In this document: one piece after another, positions 26,469-35,498 of the stretch
How the letters are laid out: every line of letters begins with the position of its first letter
Numbering within the stretch: the stretch's first letter is position 1
From: JBFWUM01 sp050247255
GTDB taxonomy: Bacteria; Acidobacteriota; Vicinamibacteria; Vicinamibacterales; UBA2999
Length of the DNA: 64,000 nt
Assembly: GCA_050247255.1 (NCBI GenBank)
Contig: JBFWUM010000008.1
Span: forward strand, 1-64,000
Reading direction: 5' to 3'
Program-made: the position numbers and the translations under genes
Notes under the pieces: generated by a model
Told to the model about the DNA's origin: nothing
The model's database searches: none
What the model saw: the letters and a program-made list of their open reading frames with translations, nothing else

Positions 26469-26469
<1 letters not shown>
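25570..26469 (-). CDS. MscS-family mechanosensitive channel
   Basis: 299 residues from GTG 26469, whose G is shared with the TAG stop of htrA (TAGTG). Three membrane helices lie in 18-150, and the third is the pore-lining MscS helix with LTGAGIVGLAVGFGAQTLVRDFISG. The cytoplasmic beta domain includes RVGDVASINGQGGLVEEVNL and HVFPNGEVKTLTN. It should open under membrane tension to release solutes. It is the last gene of the Hsp20-HtrA-MscS stress operon. The C-terminal tail ETDHRDTEAPRQD is encoded by the palindromic repeat. Confidence 0.93.
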
Positions 26470-27656
<1,187 letters not shown>

Positions 27657-27660
27657 GGGA

Positions 27661-28059
27661 TCAGGAAACGGGGATGCGGCGCGTATCCTCCTGCGCCTTG
27701 GGACAGGTGATCGTGAGCACGCCGTCGCGCAGGTCCGCGGTGATGCGGTCGGCGTCGATCGGCGCCGGAAGCTGGAACGAGCGGCTGAACGCCCCATGGC
27801 CGCGCTCGACGCGGTGGTACTGCTCGCAGCCGGCCGCCGTCTCGCGCCGCTCGCCGGACAGCGTGAGCCGCCCCTCCTGGACGTGGATGTGCACATCCTC
27901 CCGGCGCAGCCCGGGCAGTTCGGCGGTCACGACGTAGTCGGTGGCGGTCTCGTGCAGATCCACCGGCGGCAGCCATCCCGACGGCCCCGGGGTGAAACGG
28001 TCCAGGCGCTGCTGGATGGCCAGCAGGTCGGCGATCGGGTCCCAGCGGGCGAAGGCCAT
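27661..28059 (-). CDS. Small heat-shock protein (Hsp20/alpha-crystallin)
   Basis: 132 residues from ATG 28059. The alpha-crystallin domain covers about 33-122, with DYVVTAELPGLRREDVHIHV, LTLSGER and GAFSRSFQLP. The C-terminal RIPVS carries an I-x-V-like motif used for oligomer assembly. It acts as an ATP-independent holdase in the cytoplasm. It leads the htrA-mscS operon and is divergent from efp across 43 bp. An upstream in-frame ATG (28104) would overlap efp and is not used. Confidence 0.94.
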   Translation of the reverse strand: MAFARWDPIADLLAIQQRLDRFTPGPSGWLPPVDLHETATDYVVTAELPGLRREDVHIHVQEGRLTLSGERRETAAGCEQYHRVERGHGAFSRSFQLPAPIDADRITADLRDGVLTITCPKAQEDTRRIPVS

Positions 28060-28102
28060 AGCCGGATCATAGTAAGATCGGCAGGTTCTACCAAAGGCAA
28101 AC

Positions 28103-28666
28103 ATGGCGACAATTCAGGCAACGCGCGTCAAAAAGGGGATGCTGATCAAGATCGAGAACGACCTCTACCGGGTCCTCGACTTCCAGCACGTCACCCCGGG
28201 CAACCTGCGCGGTTTCGTCCGCGTGAAATTCCGCAACATCCGCAACGGCACGCTCAAGGACGACAAACTGCGCTCGGAAGACATGATCGAGCGGGCGACG
28301 CTCGACGAGCGCGAGATGCAGTACCTCTACCGCGACGGCGACGACTTCTACTTCATGGACACCTCGTCGTACGAGCAGGTGCACATCTCGAGCGAGGCGC
28401 TCGGCGACAACGTCCCGTACCTGAAGCCGGAGATGACCATCAAGGTCGAGTTCTACGGCGAGGAGCCGGTCGGCATCGAGCTGCCGCAGACGGTGGACCT
28501 GAAGGTCACGGAGACGGTGCCCGGCATCAAGGGGGCGACCGCCAGCAACCAGATCAAGCCGGCGACCTGCGAAACGGGCCTCGTCGTCAACGTGCCGCCG
28601 TTCATCAACGAAGGCGACGTCATCCGGGTCAACACCGAAACGGGCGAATACCTGCAGAGAGCCTGA
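28103..28666 (+). CDS. efp: Translation elongation factor P
   Basis: 187 residues, full length with three beta-barrel domains. EF-P relieves ribosome stalling at polyproline. The N-terminal KOW-like domain starts MATIQATRVKKGMLIKIEN, and the C-terminal signature DLKVTETVPGIKGATASN is classical. At the tip loop the sequence is HVTPGNLRGF, so residue 34, usually a modified Lys or Arg, is Asn. Polyproline-rich proteins such as the TonB-like protein in this window are natural clients. A GACGCATT-type inverted repeat follows the stop. Confidence 0.97.
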   Translation: MATIQATRVKKGMLIKIENDLYRVLDFQHVTPGNLRGFVRVKFRNIRNGTLKDDKLRSEDMIERATLDEREMQYLYRDGDDFYFMDTSSYEQVHISSEALGDNVPYLKPEMTIKVEFYGEEPVGIELPQTVDLKVTETVPGIKGATASNQIKPATCETGLVVNVPPFINEGDVIRVNTETGEYLQRA

Positions 28667-28667
28667 G

Positions 28668-28763
28668 GTATCGACGGATTGACGCATTGACGCATTGACG
28701 AAATGGATTGACGCAATACAATCCGTCAACTCGTCAATCCGTCAATTCCTCAATTCAAGAATC
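28668..28763. repeat. GACGCATT tandem inverted repeat between efp and tdk
   Basis: GACGGATTGACGCATTGACG (start 28674) and further units on the left are answered by AATCCGTCAACTCGTCAATC and CGTCAATTCCTCAATT on the right. The whole block can fold as one hairpin. It ends at the tdk start. A related array lies at 29913-30023, so the two copies bracket tdk and the next gene. Confidence 0.85.
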
Positions 28764-28764
28764 C

Positions 28765-29337
28765 ATGGATGTTGTCCGCCACCGGCCCGACCAGGGCTGG
28801 ATCGAAGTCATCGTCGGCAGCATGTTCAGCGGCAAGAGCGAGGAGCTGATCCGTCGCCTGCGCCGCGCGCAGATCGCGAAGCAGAAGGTGCAGATCTTCA
28901 AGCCGGGGATCGACACCCGTTACGCCGAGGACCACATCGTGTCGCACAGCGAGATGCGGATCCCGTCGGTCCCGGTCGCCAGCTCGCGGGCGCTGCTCGA
29001 GCAGGTCGAAGCCGAGACCGAGGTCGTGGGCATCGACGAGGGGCAGTTCTTCGACCAGGAGCTGCCGATGATCTGCAACACGCTCGCGGACCAGGGCAAG
29101 CGCGTCATCGTCGCCGGGCTCGACCAGGACTACCTGGGGAAGCCGTTCGAGCCGATGCCGCAGCTGCTGGCGATCGCCGAGTACATCACCAAGACGCTCG
29201 CCATCTGCATGGTCTGCGGCAACCCCGCGAACCACACCCAGCGCCTGGTGGCCAGCAAGGACCGCGTGCTCGTCGGCGCGACCGGCCTGTACGAAGCGCG
29301 CTGCCGAGTCTGTTTCGATCCACGCCTCGCGCAGTAA
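28765..29337 (+). CDS. tdk: Thymidine kinase
   Basis: 190 residues, the usual length, from ATG 28765. It phosphorylates thymidine in nucleotide salvage. Walker A is GSMFSGKSEELIRRL, the catalytic region is GIDEGQFFDQEL, the lasso region is GLDQDYLGKPFEPM, and zinc cysteines are in CMVCG and CRVC. The frame is open 57 bp upstream through the repeat, but the conserved N-terminus begins at about residue 12 from this ATG, so the shorter start is preferred. Confidence 0.96.
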   Translation: MDVVRHRPDQGWIEVIVGSMFSGKSEELIRRLRRAQIAKQKVQIFKPGIDTRYAEDHIVSHSEMRIPSVPVASSRALLEQVEAETEVVGIDEGQFFDQELPMICNTLADQGKRVIVAGLDQDYLGKPFEPMPQLLAIAEYITKTLAICMVCGNPANHTQRLVASKDRVLVGATGLYEARCRVCFDPRLAQ

Positions 29338-29347
29338 GATCGGCGGC

Positions 29348-29914
29348 ATGGAGCCGCAAGGGCTGCTCCGGCAGATCCTCTTCCTGTTCGGCGTCGGCTT
29401 TCTCATCGCCAACCTGAAGGTCGTCGTCGACCTGCTGCGCTTCCGGCGGCGCAGGCGCGCCGCGCTGCTCACCTGGGAAGCGCCGAAGCCCGCGTACTAC
29501 GGCTTCTCGCTTGCGCTCGGCGTCCTGCTCGGGCTGATGCTCGCCTTCAAGATCTTCGTGCAGCGCCGCCCGCCCGATCAGCTCTTCGGCGAGGCGATGA
29601 TGTTCGTCTACTACGGCTACGCCATGCCGCTGTCGACGCGCATCCTGCGCGGCTTCTACGAGGACGGCGTCTGGGCCGACACCGGCTTCATGCGCTGGGG
29701 GCAGATTTCGGCGGTGACGTGGAAGGAGGAAGGGGTCGCGCCGCAGCTGGTGCTGGTGTCCCACTTCAAGGCGATCGCCCGGCGGCTGGTCATCCCGGGG
29801 CCGCTCTACGGTGAGGCGCGCCGCCTGATGCGCGATCGCGTGAAGGCGCACGACATCCACATCGGCGGCACCGGCCTGGACCTCGGGAGCCGCGAGGACG
29901 CGGATTCGGTGTAA
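29348..29914 (+). CDS. Membrane protein of unknown function
   Basis: 188 residues, 10 bp after tdk. Three hydrophobic segments are visible (about 8-28, 50-70 and 80-95). A basic patch FRRRRR follows the first. The C-terminal half (MRWGQISAVTWKEEGVAPQL to LVIPGPLYGEARRLM) has the strand pattern of a small PH-like or DUF5673-type cytoplasmic domain. No family can be named with confidence. Confidence 0.65.
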   Translation: MEPQGLLRQILFLFGVGFLIANLKVVVDLLRFRRRRRAALLTWEAPKPAYYGFSLALGVLLGLMLAFKIFVQRRPPDQLFGEAMMFVYYGYAMPLSTRILRGFYEDGVWADTGFMRWGQISAVTWKEEGVAPQLVLVSHFKAIARRLVIPGPLYGEARRLMRDRVKAHDIHIGGTGLDLGSREDADSV

Positions 29915-30023
29915 CGGATTGACGGATTGACGGATTGACGGATTGACGAAGTGACGAAGTGACGAAAGGCATTGCCGAATCAATGCAATCCGTCATTTCG
30001 TCAATCCGTCATTTCGTCAATTA
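29913..30023. repeat. GACGGATT tandem inverted repeat
   Basis: Four direct GACGGATT units, then GACGAAGT units, meet a GCATTG-CCGAAT-CAATGC centre and are answered by AATCCGTCATTTCGTCAATC and more. It runs from the stop of the plus-strand membrane gene to the TAA stop (30021-30023) of the convergent VWFA gene, so it fills the whole gap. It is not a CRISPR: there are no spacers. Confidence 0.88.
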
Positions 30024-30926
30024 CGGCAGGTGCCCGTCGAGCGACAGCTGGGCGCGGGCGGCGCCGCGCGCGCCCACGGTGACGCGCCCCGTTTCTCCCG
30101 TTGCGCCGGCGGGACGCCGCCAGGTCACGCGGAACTGCTGTTGCTGCCGCGCGTGGCTATCACCGATCCGCTGCGCCAGCTCCGGGAGCAGCGTGGCAAT
30201 CCGCGACGCGGCCGACAGGTTCTCGTACACGCCGCCGGTCAGCTCGCTCACCGCAATCCCCACCTGCGTCTGGTTCGCGCCGCCGGTCAGCCCCTGGCTC
30301 GTGCTGGTCAGCATGATCACGTGCACGGTGGCGGCGTGACGGGCCATGCGCTCCAGCATCTCCTCCACCTGGCGCTCGACGGGCGTGCGTCCCTGCGCCG
30401 CCGTCGATCCGAGCGCGACGATGACGGGGAAGTAGCGGCCGCCGTCCTTGTCGCCGCGCGTCCGGTTGATGCGAGTGGCGGCTTCCATCAATCCCTCGAC
30501 GAACCGGCCGGCGCCGCCGTCCGGCGTCAGCAGGCCGGCGCCGGCGCGCAGCGCCTGCTTGTCAGTGGTTGGGCGCACCAGCGTGCGCGGCTGCGGAGCG
30601 AGCGTGATGACGGACGCTTCCACGCCCTCGGGGAGCCAGTCGACGAACCCTTCGAGCGCGGTGCGGAGCACCAGCAGGTTGTCGGGGCCGATGCCGGCGC
30701 CGTTGTCGAGCAGCAGTTCCACCTTCACCGGCCAGTCCACCTTGTCGACGCGGACCACCTGCGCCGACATGCCGTTCTCCCGCACGTCGATGTCGGCCGC
30801 GGTGATCTGCGTGAGTGGCCGGCCGTCCGGCCCGACGAAGGTGGCGTAGAACTGCAGGGTGTCCTGGGCACGCAGCCCTACCGATCCGAGGGCCGCCAGG
30901 GTTGCGGCAAGCAGCAGGGATCTCAT
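30021..30926 (-). CDS. Secreted VWFA-related protein (acidobacterial type)
   Basis: 301 residues with a signal peptide (1-20, ending GLRAQ). The region YATFVGPDGRPLTQITAADI and DVRENG is the N-terminal signature of the VWFA-related family common in Acidobacteriota, followed by a von Willebrand A-like fold (about 65-235) with LLLDNGAGIG in place of a full DxSxS MIDAS motif. The role of this family is unknown; extracellular or periplasmic binding is likely. The stop lies in the GACGGATT repeat. Confidence 0.8.
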   Translation of the reverse strand: MRSLLLAATLAALGSVGLRAQDTLQFYATFVGPDGRPLTQITAADIDVRENGMSAQVVRVDKVDWPVKVELLLDNGAGIGPDNLLVLRTALEGFVDWLPEGVEASVITLAPQPRTLVRPTTDKQALRAGAGLLTPDGGAGRFVEGLMEAATRINRTRGDKDGGRYFPVIVALGSTAAQGRTPVERQVEEMLERMARHAATVHVIMLTSTSQGLTGGANQTQVGIAVSELTGGVYENLSAASRIATLLPELAQRIGDSHARQQQQFRVTWRRPAGATGETGRVTVGARGAARAQLSLDGHLP

Positions 30927-31000
30927 GGGAAGCGCTTATATCACAAGCACTTAGGGCACGTGTGCACGGAAAATCGCAAATCAGCCGATAATCCCCGCGT

Positions 31001-31900
31001 ATGGCGCCCAGACCCACCTGGAAAGGCTTCCTGAAGGTCAGCCTCGTCAACATCCCGGTCAAGGTGTTTCCTGCGACCGAGTCGGCGGCGACCCTCTCGT
31101 TCAACCAGCTCCACGCGGAATGCCAGACGCGCATCCAGCAGAAGAAGTGGTGCCCGCACTGCGAGCGTGAGGTCACCCAGAGCGAGCTGGTGAAGGGCTA
31201 CGAGTTCGAGAAGGGGCGCTGGGTCGTCGTCTCGGACGAGGACATCCAGAAGGTCCGCGTCGAGTCGACGCGCGTGATCAACCTGGTGCAGTTTGCCGAC
31301 GACACCGAGATCGATCCCATTTATGTGGATCGCGCCTACTACCTGGCGCCCGACGGCGGCATGGCGGCGGAGGCGTTCGCCGTGATGCGCGAGGGGATGG
31401 CGGGGAAGGCCGGTATCGGCAAGGTCGCGCTCTACGGCCGCGAGTACCTGGTGGCGATCCGCCCGCAGAAGAAGGGCCTCGTGATGTACACGCTGCACCA
31501 CGACGCCGAAATCCGCAGCATCGACCAGATCGAGGAGCTCAGCTCCGTGCCTTCGAAGGTGAAGCCGGAGGAGATGAAGCTCGCCAGGCAGGTGATCTCG
31601 ACGTTCGATGCCGAGTTGAACCTGAAGGACTACAAGGACGAGTACACCGAAGGGCTGCGGCAGATCATCGACGCCAAGATTGCCGGCGAGGAAGTGGTCG
31701 CGCCGGAAGTCGAAGAGCCCGCCAAGGTCGTCGACCTGATGGAAGCGCTGCGCCGCAGCCTCAACACGGTGAGCGCCGAGAAGAAGAAGCCGGCCAAGGC
31801 GGACCTGGCCAAGGCAAAGGGCAAAGGGCAAAGGCCAAAGGCGGCGCCAAAGGTCGCGGCCCTCGCCAACGGATCAGCCAAGAAGCGCAAGGCATCCTGA
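31001..31900 (+). CDS. ku: Ku protein, non-homologous end joining
   Basis: 299 residues. Bacterial Ku binds broken DNA ends as a homodimer ring and recruits LigD. The Ku core covers 1-260: MAPRPTWKGFLKVSLVNIPV, CPHCEREVTQSELVKGYEF, VDRAYYLAPDGG and YTLHHDAEIRS. The C-terminal tail is lysine-rich (KAKGKGQRPKAAPK), partly encoded by GGCAAAG repeats, and would bind DNA. No ligD is in this window, so the partner must be elsewhere. Confidence 0.96.
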   Translation: MAPRPTWKGFLKVSLVNIPVKVFPATESAATLSFNQLHAECQTRIQQKKWCPHCEREVTQSELVKGYEFEKGRWVVVSDEDIQKVRVESTRVINLVQFADDTEIDPIYVDRAYYLAPDGGMAAEAFAVMREGMAGKAGIGKVALYGREYLVAIRPQKKGLVMYTLHHDAEIRSIDQIEELSSVPSKVKPEEMKLARQVISTFDAELNLKDYKDEYTEGLRQIIDAKIAGEEVVAPEVEEPAKVVDLMEALRRSLNTVSAEKKKPAKADLAKAKGKGQRPKAAPKVAALANGSAKKRKAS

Positions 31901-32036
31901 GGCCGGCCGCGCCGACCGGCCATCCCGTCGTGTCGGACCTCCGATCCGAAGAGCGGCCGTGAAGCCGCCGGAAAGGAGAGTCCACGTCGGCAAGGACGCG
32001 GCGCTGCGCATCGAACGCTGAGACGCCGGCGGCGCA

Positions 32037-32060
32037 CTGTCGGGCCCTACCGGCCCGACA
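32037..32060. terminator. Strong hairpin at the end of a minus-strand gene
   Basis: CTGTCGGGCC pairs with GGCCCGACAG around a CTACC loop (about 32037-32061). The loop holds the TAG stop of the gene on the minus strand, so the last codons of that gene form the stem. It lies between two convergent transcripts (ku side and the membrane-protein operon) and could stop both. No T-run follows. Confidence 0.5.
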
Positions 32061-32817
32061 GCCTCTTCCTTCCGGCGAGGATCAGCGAGTATTCGGCCGA
32101 TCGCTTCCAGGCGCGGTTGGCCATCTCGGTCAGCTGCACCGCCTTCAGGCCGTAATACAGAAACACCGCGCCGAGCACGCCGAGCACGGCATAGCGCAGG
32201 GTGTTGACCGCATCGGCGCCGATGTCGCCGATGAAGACGCCGAGGAACTGGAAGGAGATGGCGCCGGCGGCGGCGAGCACTGGCGCGGTCAGCGTTCGCA
32301 CCCCCCACGACGCGACGCGCGACTGCTTTTCCATTAACGTGCTGACGACCTGGAGGCGGTTGATGCGGCGCGCCGTGCGCTCGAAGTCGTTGTCCAGCAG
32401 CACCTCGCGCAGCGTCACCTGCGCCCGGCAGGCCGCGGCCACGCGACGCTCGCCGCGCCACCACGACGGCCCGTGGACCTCGATCCGGTAGTCAGGGAAC
32501 CGTTGCTTCAGCGCGGCCAGCAGCCGCTCGTGAGACCCGTCTGAATGCTCGCCCATGGTCGAAACCAGGTCGACGTCGATCCGCCGCTTCGACGGCGTCA
32601 CGGCGACTTCATGGAGCTCGCCGGTCGAGCGCTCCTCGAGGTAGACCGACAGGTGCGGGTCGATCGCCTCGTGCAGCTTGGCCTCGTGATCAAGGCAGGG
32701 AAGCGTAGGCACCCGGACCGGGTGGTCGTCCAGGGACAGCCGGTAGAGCTTGATGGCGTGAACGGGCCCGAATTGCCCGAGGGCCTCGAGGATCTCCTTG
32801 CCTAGAAGAGCGACCAC
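32047..32817 (-). CDS. Unknown protein with C-terminal membrane anchor
   Basis: 256 residues from GTG 32817, overlapping the CDP-alcohol transferase gene by 16 bp. The N-terminal 150 residues are soluble (KEILEALGQFGPVHAIKLYR; RRIDVDLVSTMGEHSDGSHE) and two membrane helices lie at about 168-190 and 196-215. No known catalytic motif is visible. Tight coupling to the transferase suggests a role in the same lipid or glycan pathway. The last residues RKRLSGR are encoded in a hairpin. Confidence 0.6.
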   Translation of the reverse strand: MVALLGKEILEALGQFGPVHAIKLYRLSLDDHPVRVPTLPCLDHEAKLHEAIDPHLSVYLEERSTGELHEVAVTPSKRRIDVDLVSTMGEHSDGSHERLLAALKQRFPDYRIEVHGPSWWRGERRVAAACRAQVTLREVLLDNDFERTARRINRLQVVSTLMEKQSRVASWGVRTLTAPVLAAAGAISFQFLGVFIGDIGADAVNTLRYAVLGVLGAVFLYYGLKAVQLTEMANRAWKRSAEYSLILAGRKRLSGR

Positions 32818-33569
32818 AACCCAAGCCCGGCCGCCGTCGGGTCGTTGATCCAGTCCGGCGGCGTCAGCCACACGAACGCCAGGATCGCAATCACCCACAG
32901 GTCGTAGGGGAGCGTCGTCCGCTCGTCGCGCCAGAAGAACGCGTGCCAGAAGACACGGCTGAGCGGGTTGCCGCCGACCGGCATCGGCCTGGCGTTGAGC
33001 GCGAGGTAGGTGTAGTGGATGCGGTTGGCCACGGTGACGATCGAGAGGACGAGGATCACCCACATGACGGCCGCCATCCGGTTGGTGAACGCGCCGATCA
33101 TGAAGAGCACGATCCGCTCGGGGCGCTCCATGAAGCCGACCTTGCACTTCTCGATCAGCGACTCGGCGCGGGCGCGGGCGTAGCTGGTCATGATCGAGAA
33201 CATCATCGCCAGCGCGGTGATCATCACGTAGTCGGTGCGCCGCAGCGACGCGTACAGGTAGATCAGCCCGAGGAACAGCGCGATGTCCGAAAAGCGGTCG
33301 AGCGTCGAGTCCCAGAAGGCGCCGAACCGCGACGATTTCCCGGTGATGTGCGCGACCTTGCCGTCGATGAAGTCGAAGATGTTCGCGCAAATCATGATGA
33401 CGCCCGCCAGCAGGAACCGCTCGTTGCCGAGCGCCCAGGCGGCCGCCACGTTGATGAGCACGCCGATCAGCGTGAGGGTATTGGGGTGGATCCCGAGGGC
33501 CACGCTGGCGCTGATGATGGCGCGCAGCGGAAACATGCACACGGTTCCCACGAACCCGGTAAATGTCAT
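32802..33569 (-). CDS. CDP-alcohol phosphatidyltransferase with altered motif
   Basis: 255 residues with about six membrane helices. The family motif reads DFIDGKVAHITG, then RFGAFWDSTLDR. All four Asp and both Gly are kept, but the usual Arg after Ala (DGxxAR) is His. The segment VGFMERPERIVL resembles phosphatidylinositol-phosphate synthase-like members. It probably makes an inositol- or glycerol-type phospholipid. The start ATG 33569 lies 55 bp from the divergent uvrC. It is co-transcribed with the membrane-anchored unknown protein downstream. Confidence 0.82.
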   Translation of the reverse strand: MTFTGFVGTVCMFPLRAIISASVALGIHPNTLTLIGVLINVAAAWALGNERFLLAGVIMICANIFDFIDGKVAHITGKSSRFGAFWDSTLDRFSDIALFLGLIYLYASLRRTDYVMITALAMMFSIMTSYARARAESLIEKCKVGFMERPERIVLFMIGAFTNRMAAVMWVILVLSIVTVANRIHYTYLALNARPMPVGGNPLSRVFWHAFFWRDERTTLPYDLWVIAILAFVWLTPPDWINDPTAAGLGLWSLF

Positions 33570-33624
33570 CGTTTGTTATACTTAAGGGTTTCTAACGCCG
33601 GGACTAAACTCGTCATCGTAACTC

Positions 33625-35493
33625 ATGCCCATCCAGGACCTCAAGGAACAGATCGCGCGGCTGCCGGAGCAGCCCGGGGTGTACCTGTGGGGGAACCGGG
33701 CTGGCGAGACGATCTACGTCGGGAAAGCGCGGTCGCTGCGCGACCGCGTGCGCAGCTACCAGGGGGCGTGGGGCACCAGCCCGCGGCACGATGCGCTGCT
33801 CGAGGAAATTGCCGGGCTCGAGGTCATCGTCACCGACTCGGTGATGGAAGCGCTGGCGCTCGAGAACAACCTGATCAAGCAGCGGTCGCCGAAATACAAC
33901 ATCCTGCTGCGCGACGACAAGAACTATCCCTACCTGCAGCTCACCACGACCGAACGCTTTCCGCGCGTGCTGGTGGCGCGCAGCGTCGAGAAGAACGGCG
34001 ACTACTTCGCCGGCCCGTTCCTGCCGGCCAAGCTGGCCCGGCGGACGATGGGGGTGGCGCACCGGGTGTTCGGCATCCGCTCCTGCAACGAGGTGATCAC
34101 CGGGCAGCGGGCGCGGCCGTGCCTCGAGTACGACATCAAGCGCTGCATTGCGCCGTGCGTCGCGGAGATCTGCTCGGAGGAGCAATACGGGGTGGCGGTA
34201 GCCAATACCAGGCTCCTGCTCGAGGGGCGCAACGACGAGCTGATGGCCACGCTGCGTGACCGCATGGCGGCGGCGGCCGAGGGGGAGCGGTTCGAGGAGG
34301 CGGCGCAACTGCGCGATGCCATGCGCACGGTGCAGACGCTGCGCGACCGGCAGCAGAAGGTGGCGACGGCGCAGCTCGGCGACCGCGATGTGTTCGGGCT
34401 GAAGGTCGGGCCGAGCGGCGTGGCCATCCAGGTGTTTGCCATGCGCGGCGGCCGGGTCGTCGAGCGAGTGGACCTGGGCACCGATCCCGGCGTGGCGACG
34501 GGCGAGGGGGACGTGCTGGAAGCGGCGCTGCAGCAGTTCTACGAGCTGCGCGTGCCGCCGTCGGAGATCAACCTGCCGGTCGAGATCGAGGACGCCGACG
34601 CGGTGGAGCACTGGCTGTCGGCGCGGGCCGGTCGGCGTGTGAAGGTGCTGGTGCCGCAGCGGGGCGACAAGAAGGCGCTCGTCGAGCTGGCGACGCGCAA
34701 CGCCGAGCTGTCGTATCGCACGCGGTTCAACGAGACGACGGCGGCTCACTTCGACGCGCTGGAGACGCTGCGCAGCGTGATCGGGCTGCCGTCGATTCCG
34801 CGCCGCATTGAATGCTTCGACATCTCGACCATCCAGGGGAGCGAGACGGTGGCGTCGATGGTCGTCTGCGAAGACGGCCGGATGAAGAAGAGCGATTACC
34901 CCAAATTTCGAATTCGTAATGGGGTCGGGAGTCATTTTTTGAGGACACCCGAAGCCGAAGTGACCACAAGAAATGACACCCGACCCCATTACAAATCTGA
35001 CGATTTCGCGGCGATGCGCGAGGTCGTCGGGCGGCGGTATCGGAAGGTGCTCGAAACCGGCGGGCCGTTCCCGGACCTGATCCTCATCGACGGCGGCAAG
35101 GGGCAGCTCTCGGCCGCCTACGTGGCGCTCGAGGCGATCGGGCTGGGCACGCTCGTCGCGGTCGGCATTGCCAAGAAGGAAGAGGTCATCTTCACACGCG
35201 ACCATCCGGACCCGATCGTGCTGCCGATCAGCGACCCGGCGCTGCTGCTGGTGCAGCGGATTCGCGACGAGGCCCACCGGTTCGCCGTGACGTTCCACCG
35301 CCAGGCGCGGAGCATGCGCGACCTGCGGTCCGAACTCGACACGGTGCCCGGCGTCGGGCCGCGGCGCCGACGCGCGCTGCTCACCACGTTCGGCAGCCTT
35401 GCCGGCGTGCGCCGCGCCACCCGCGAGGAGCTCGAGGCGGTCGTCGGCGCCCGAACCGCCGCGGCCGTCATCGGCTACTTCAGCCGCCTCTGA
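33625..35493 (+). CDS. uvrC: Excinuclease ABC subunit C carrying an in-frame palindromic insert
   Basis: 622 residues. UvrC makes both incisions in nucleotide excision repair. The GIY-YIG domain is 1-95 (GVYLWGNRAGETIYVGKA), the UVR motif about 205-240, the RNase H-like nuclease follows with D399 (ECFDIS) and D489 (LILIDGG), and the C-terminus has helix-hairpin-helix sequences (VPGVGPRRRRALL). D399 and D489 are 90 residues apart; in the well-studied UvrC proteins I recall the gap is about 62-67. The extra 25 or so residues (about 431-456) are encoded by a palindromic element related to the one upstream of mpg. The frame is intact, and the insert falls in a likely surface loop between FRIR and DDFAAMREVV, so the enzyme may still work. 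Confidence 0.95.
   Translation: MPIQDLKEQIARLPEQPGVYLWGNRAGETIYVGKARSLRDRVRSYQGAWGTSPRHDALLEEIAGLEVIVTDSVMEALALENNLIKQRSPKYNILLRDDKNYPYLQLTTTERFPRVLVARSVEKNGDYFAGPFLPAKLARRTMGVAHRVFGIRSCNEVITGQRARPCLEYDIKRCIAPCVAEICSEEQYGVAVANTRLLLEGRNDELMATLRDRMAAAAEGERFEEAAQLRDAMRTVQTLRDRQQKVATAQLGDRDVFGLKVGPSGVAIQVFAMRGGRVVERVDLGTDPGVATGEGDVLEAALQQFYELRVPPSEINLPVEIEDADAVEHWLSARAGRRVKVLVPQRGDKKALVELATRNAELSYRTRFNETTAAHFDALETLRSVIGLPSIPRRIECFDISTIQGSETVASMVVCEDGRMKKSDYPKFRIRNGVGSHFLRTPEAEVTTRNDTRPHYKSDDFAAMREVVGRRYRKVLETGGPFPDLILIDGGKGQLSAAYVALEAIGLGTLVAVGIAKKEEVIFTRDHPDPIVLPISDPALLLVQRIRDEAHRFAVTFHRQARSMRDLRSELDTVPGVGPRRRRALLTTFGSLAGVRRATREELEAVVGARTAAAVIGYFSRL
34916..34992. repeat. GGGGTCGGGAGTCATTT palindromic element inside uvrC
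   Basis: Arms 34916-34937 and 34971-34992 match at 21 of 22 positions when one is inverted. They share GGGGTCGGGAGTCATTT with the 67-bp hairpin at 16962-17028. The loop differs and is longer (33 nt). The element length keeps the uvrC frame open and gives no stop codon in this frame. Confidence 0.92.
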
Positions 35494-35498
35494 CCCCG

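Noticed and set aside
29913..30023. CRISPR-like array of GACGGATT repeats
   Set aside because: The units are 8 bp in direct tandem without spacers and then reverse orientation, so it is an inverted tandem repeat.
31959..32021. A 20-codon GTG-started frame between ku and the next convergent gene
   Set aside because: Too short, no ribosome site, no conserved look.
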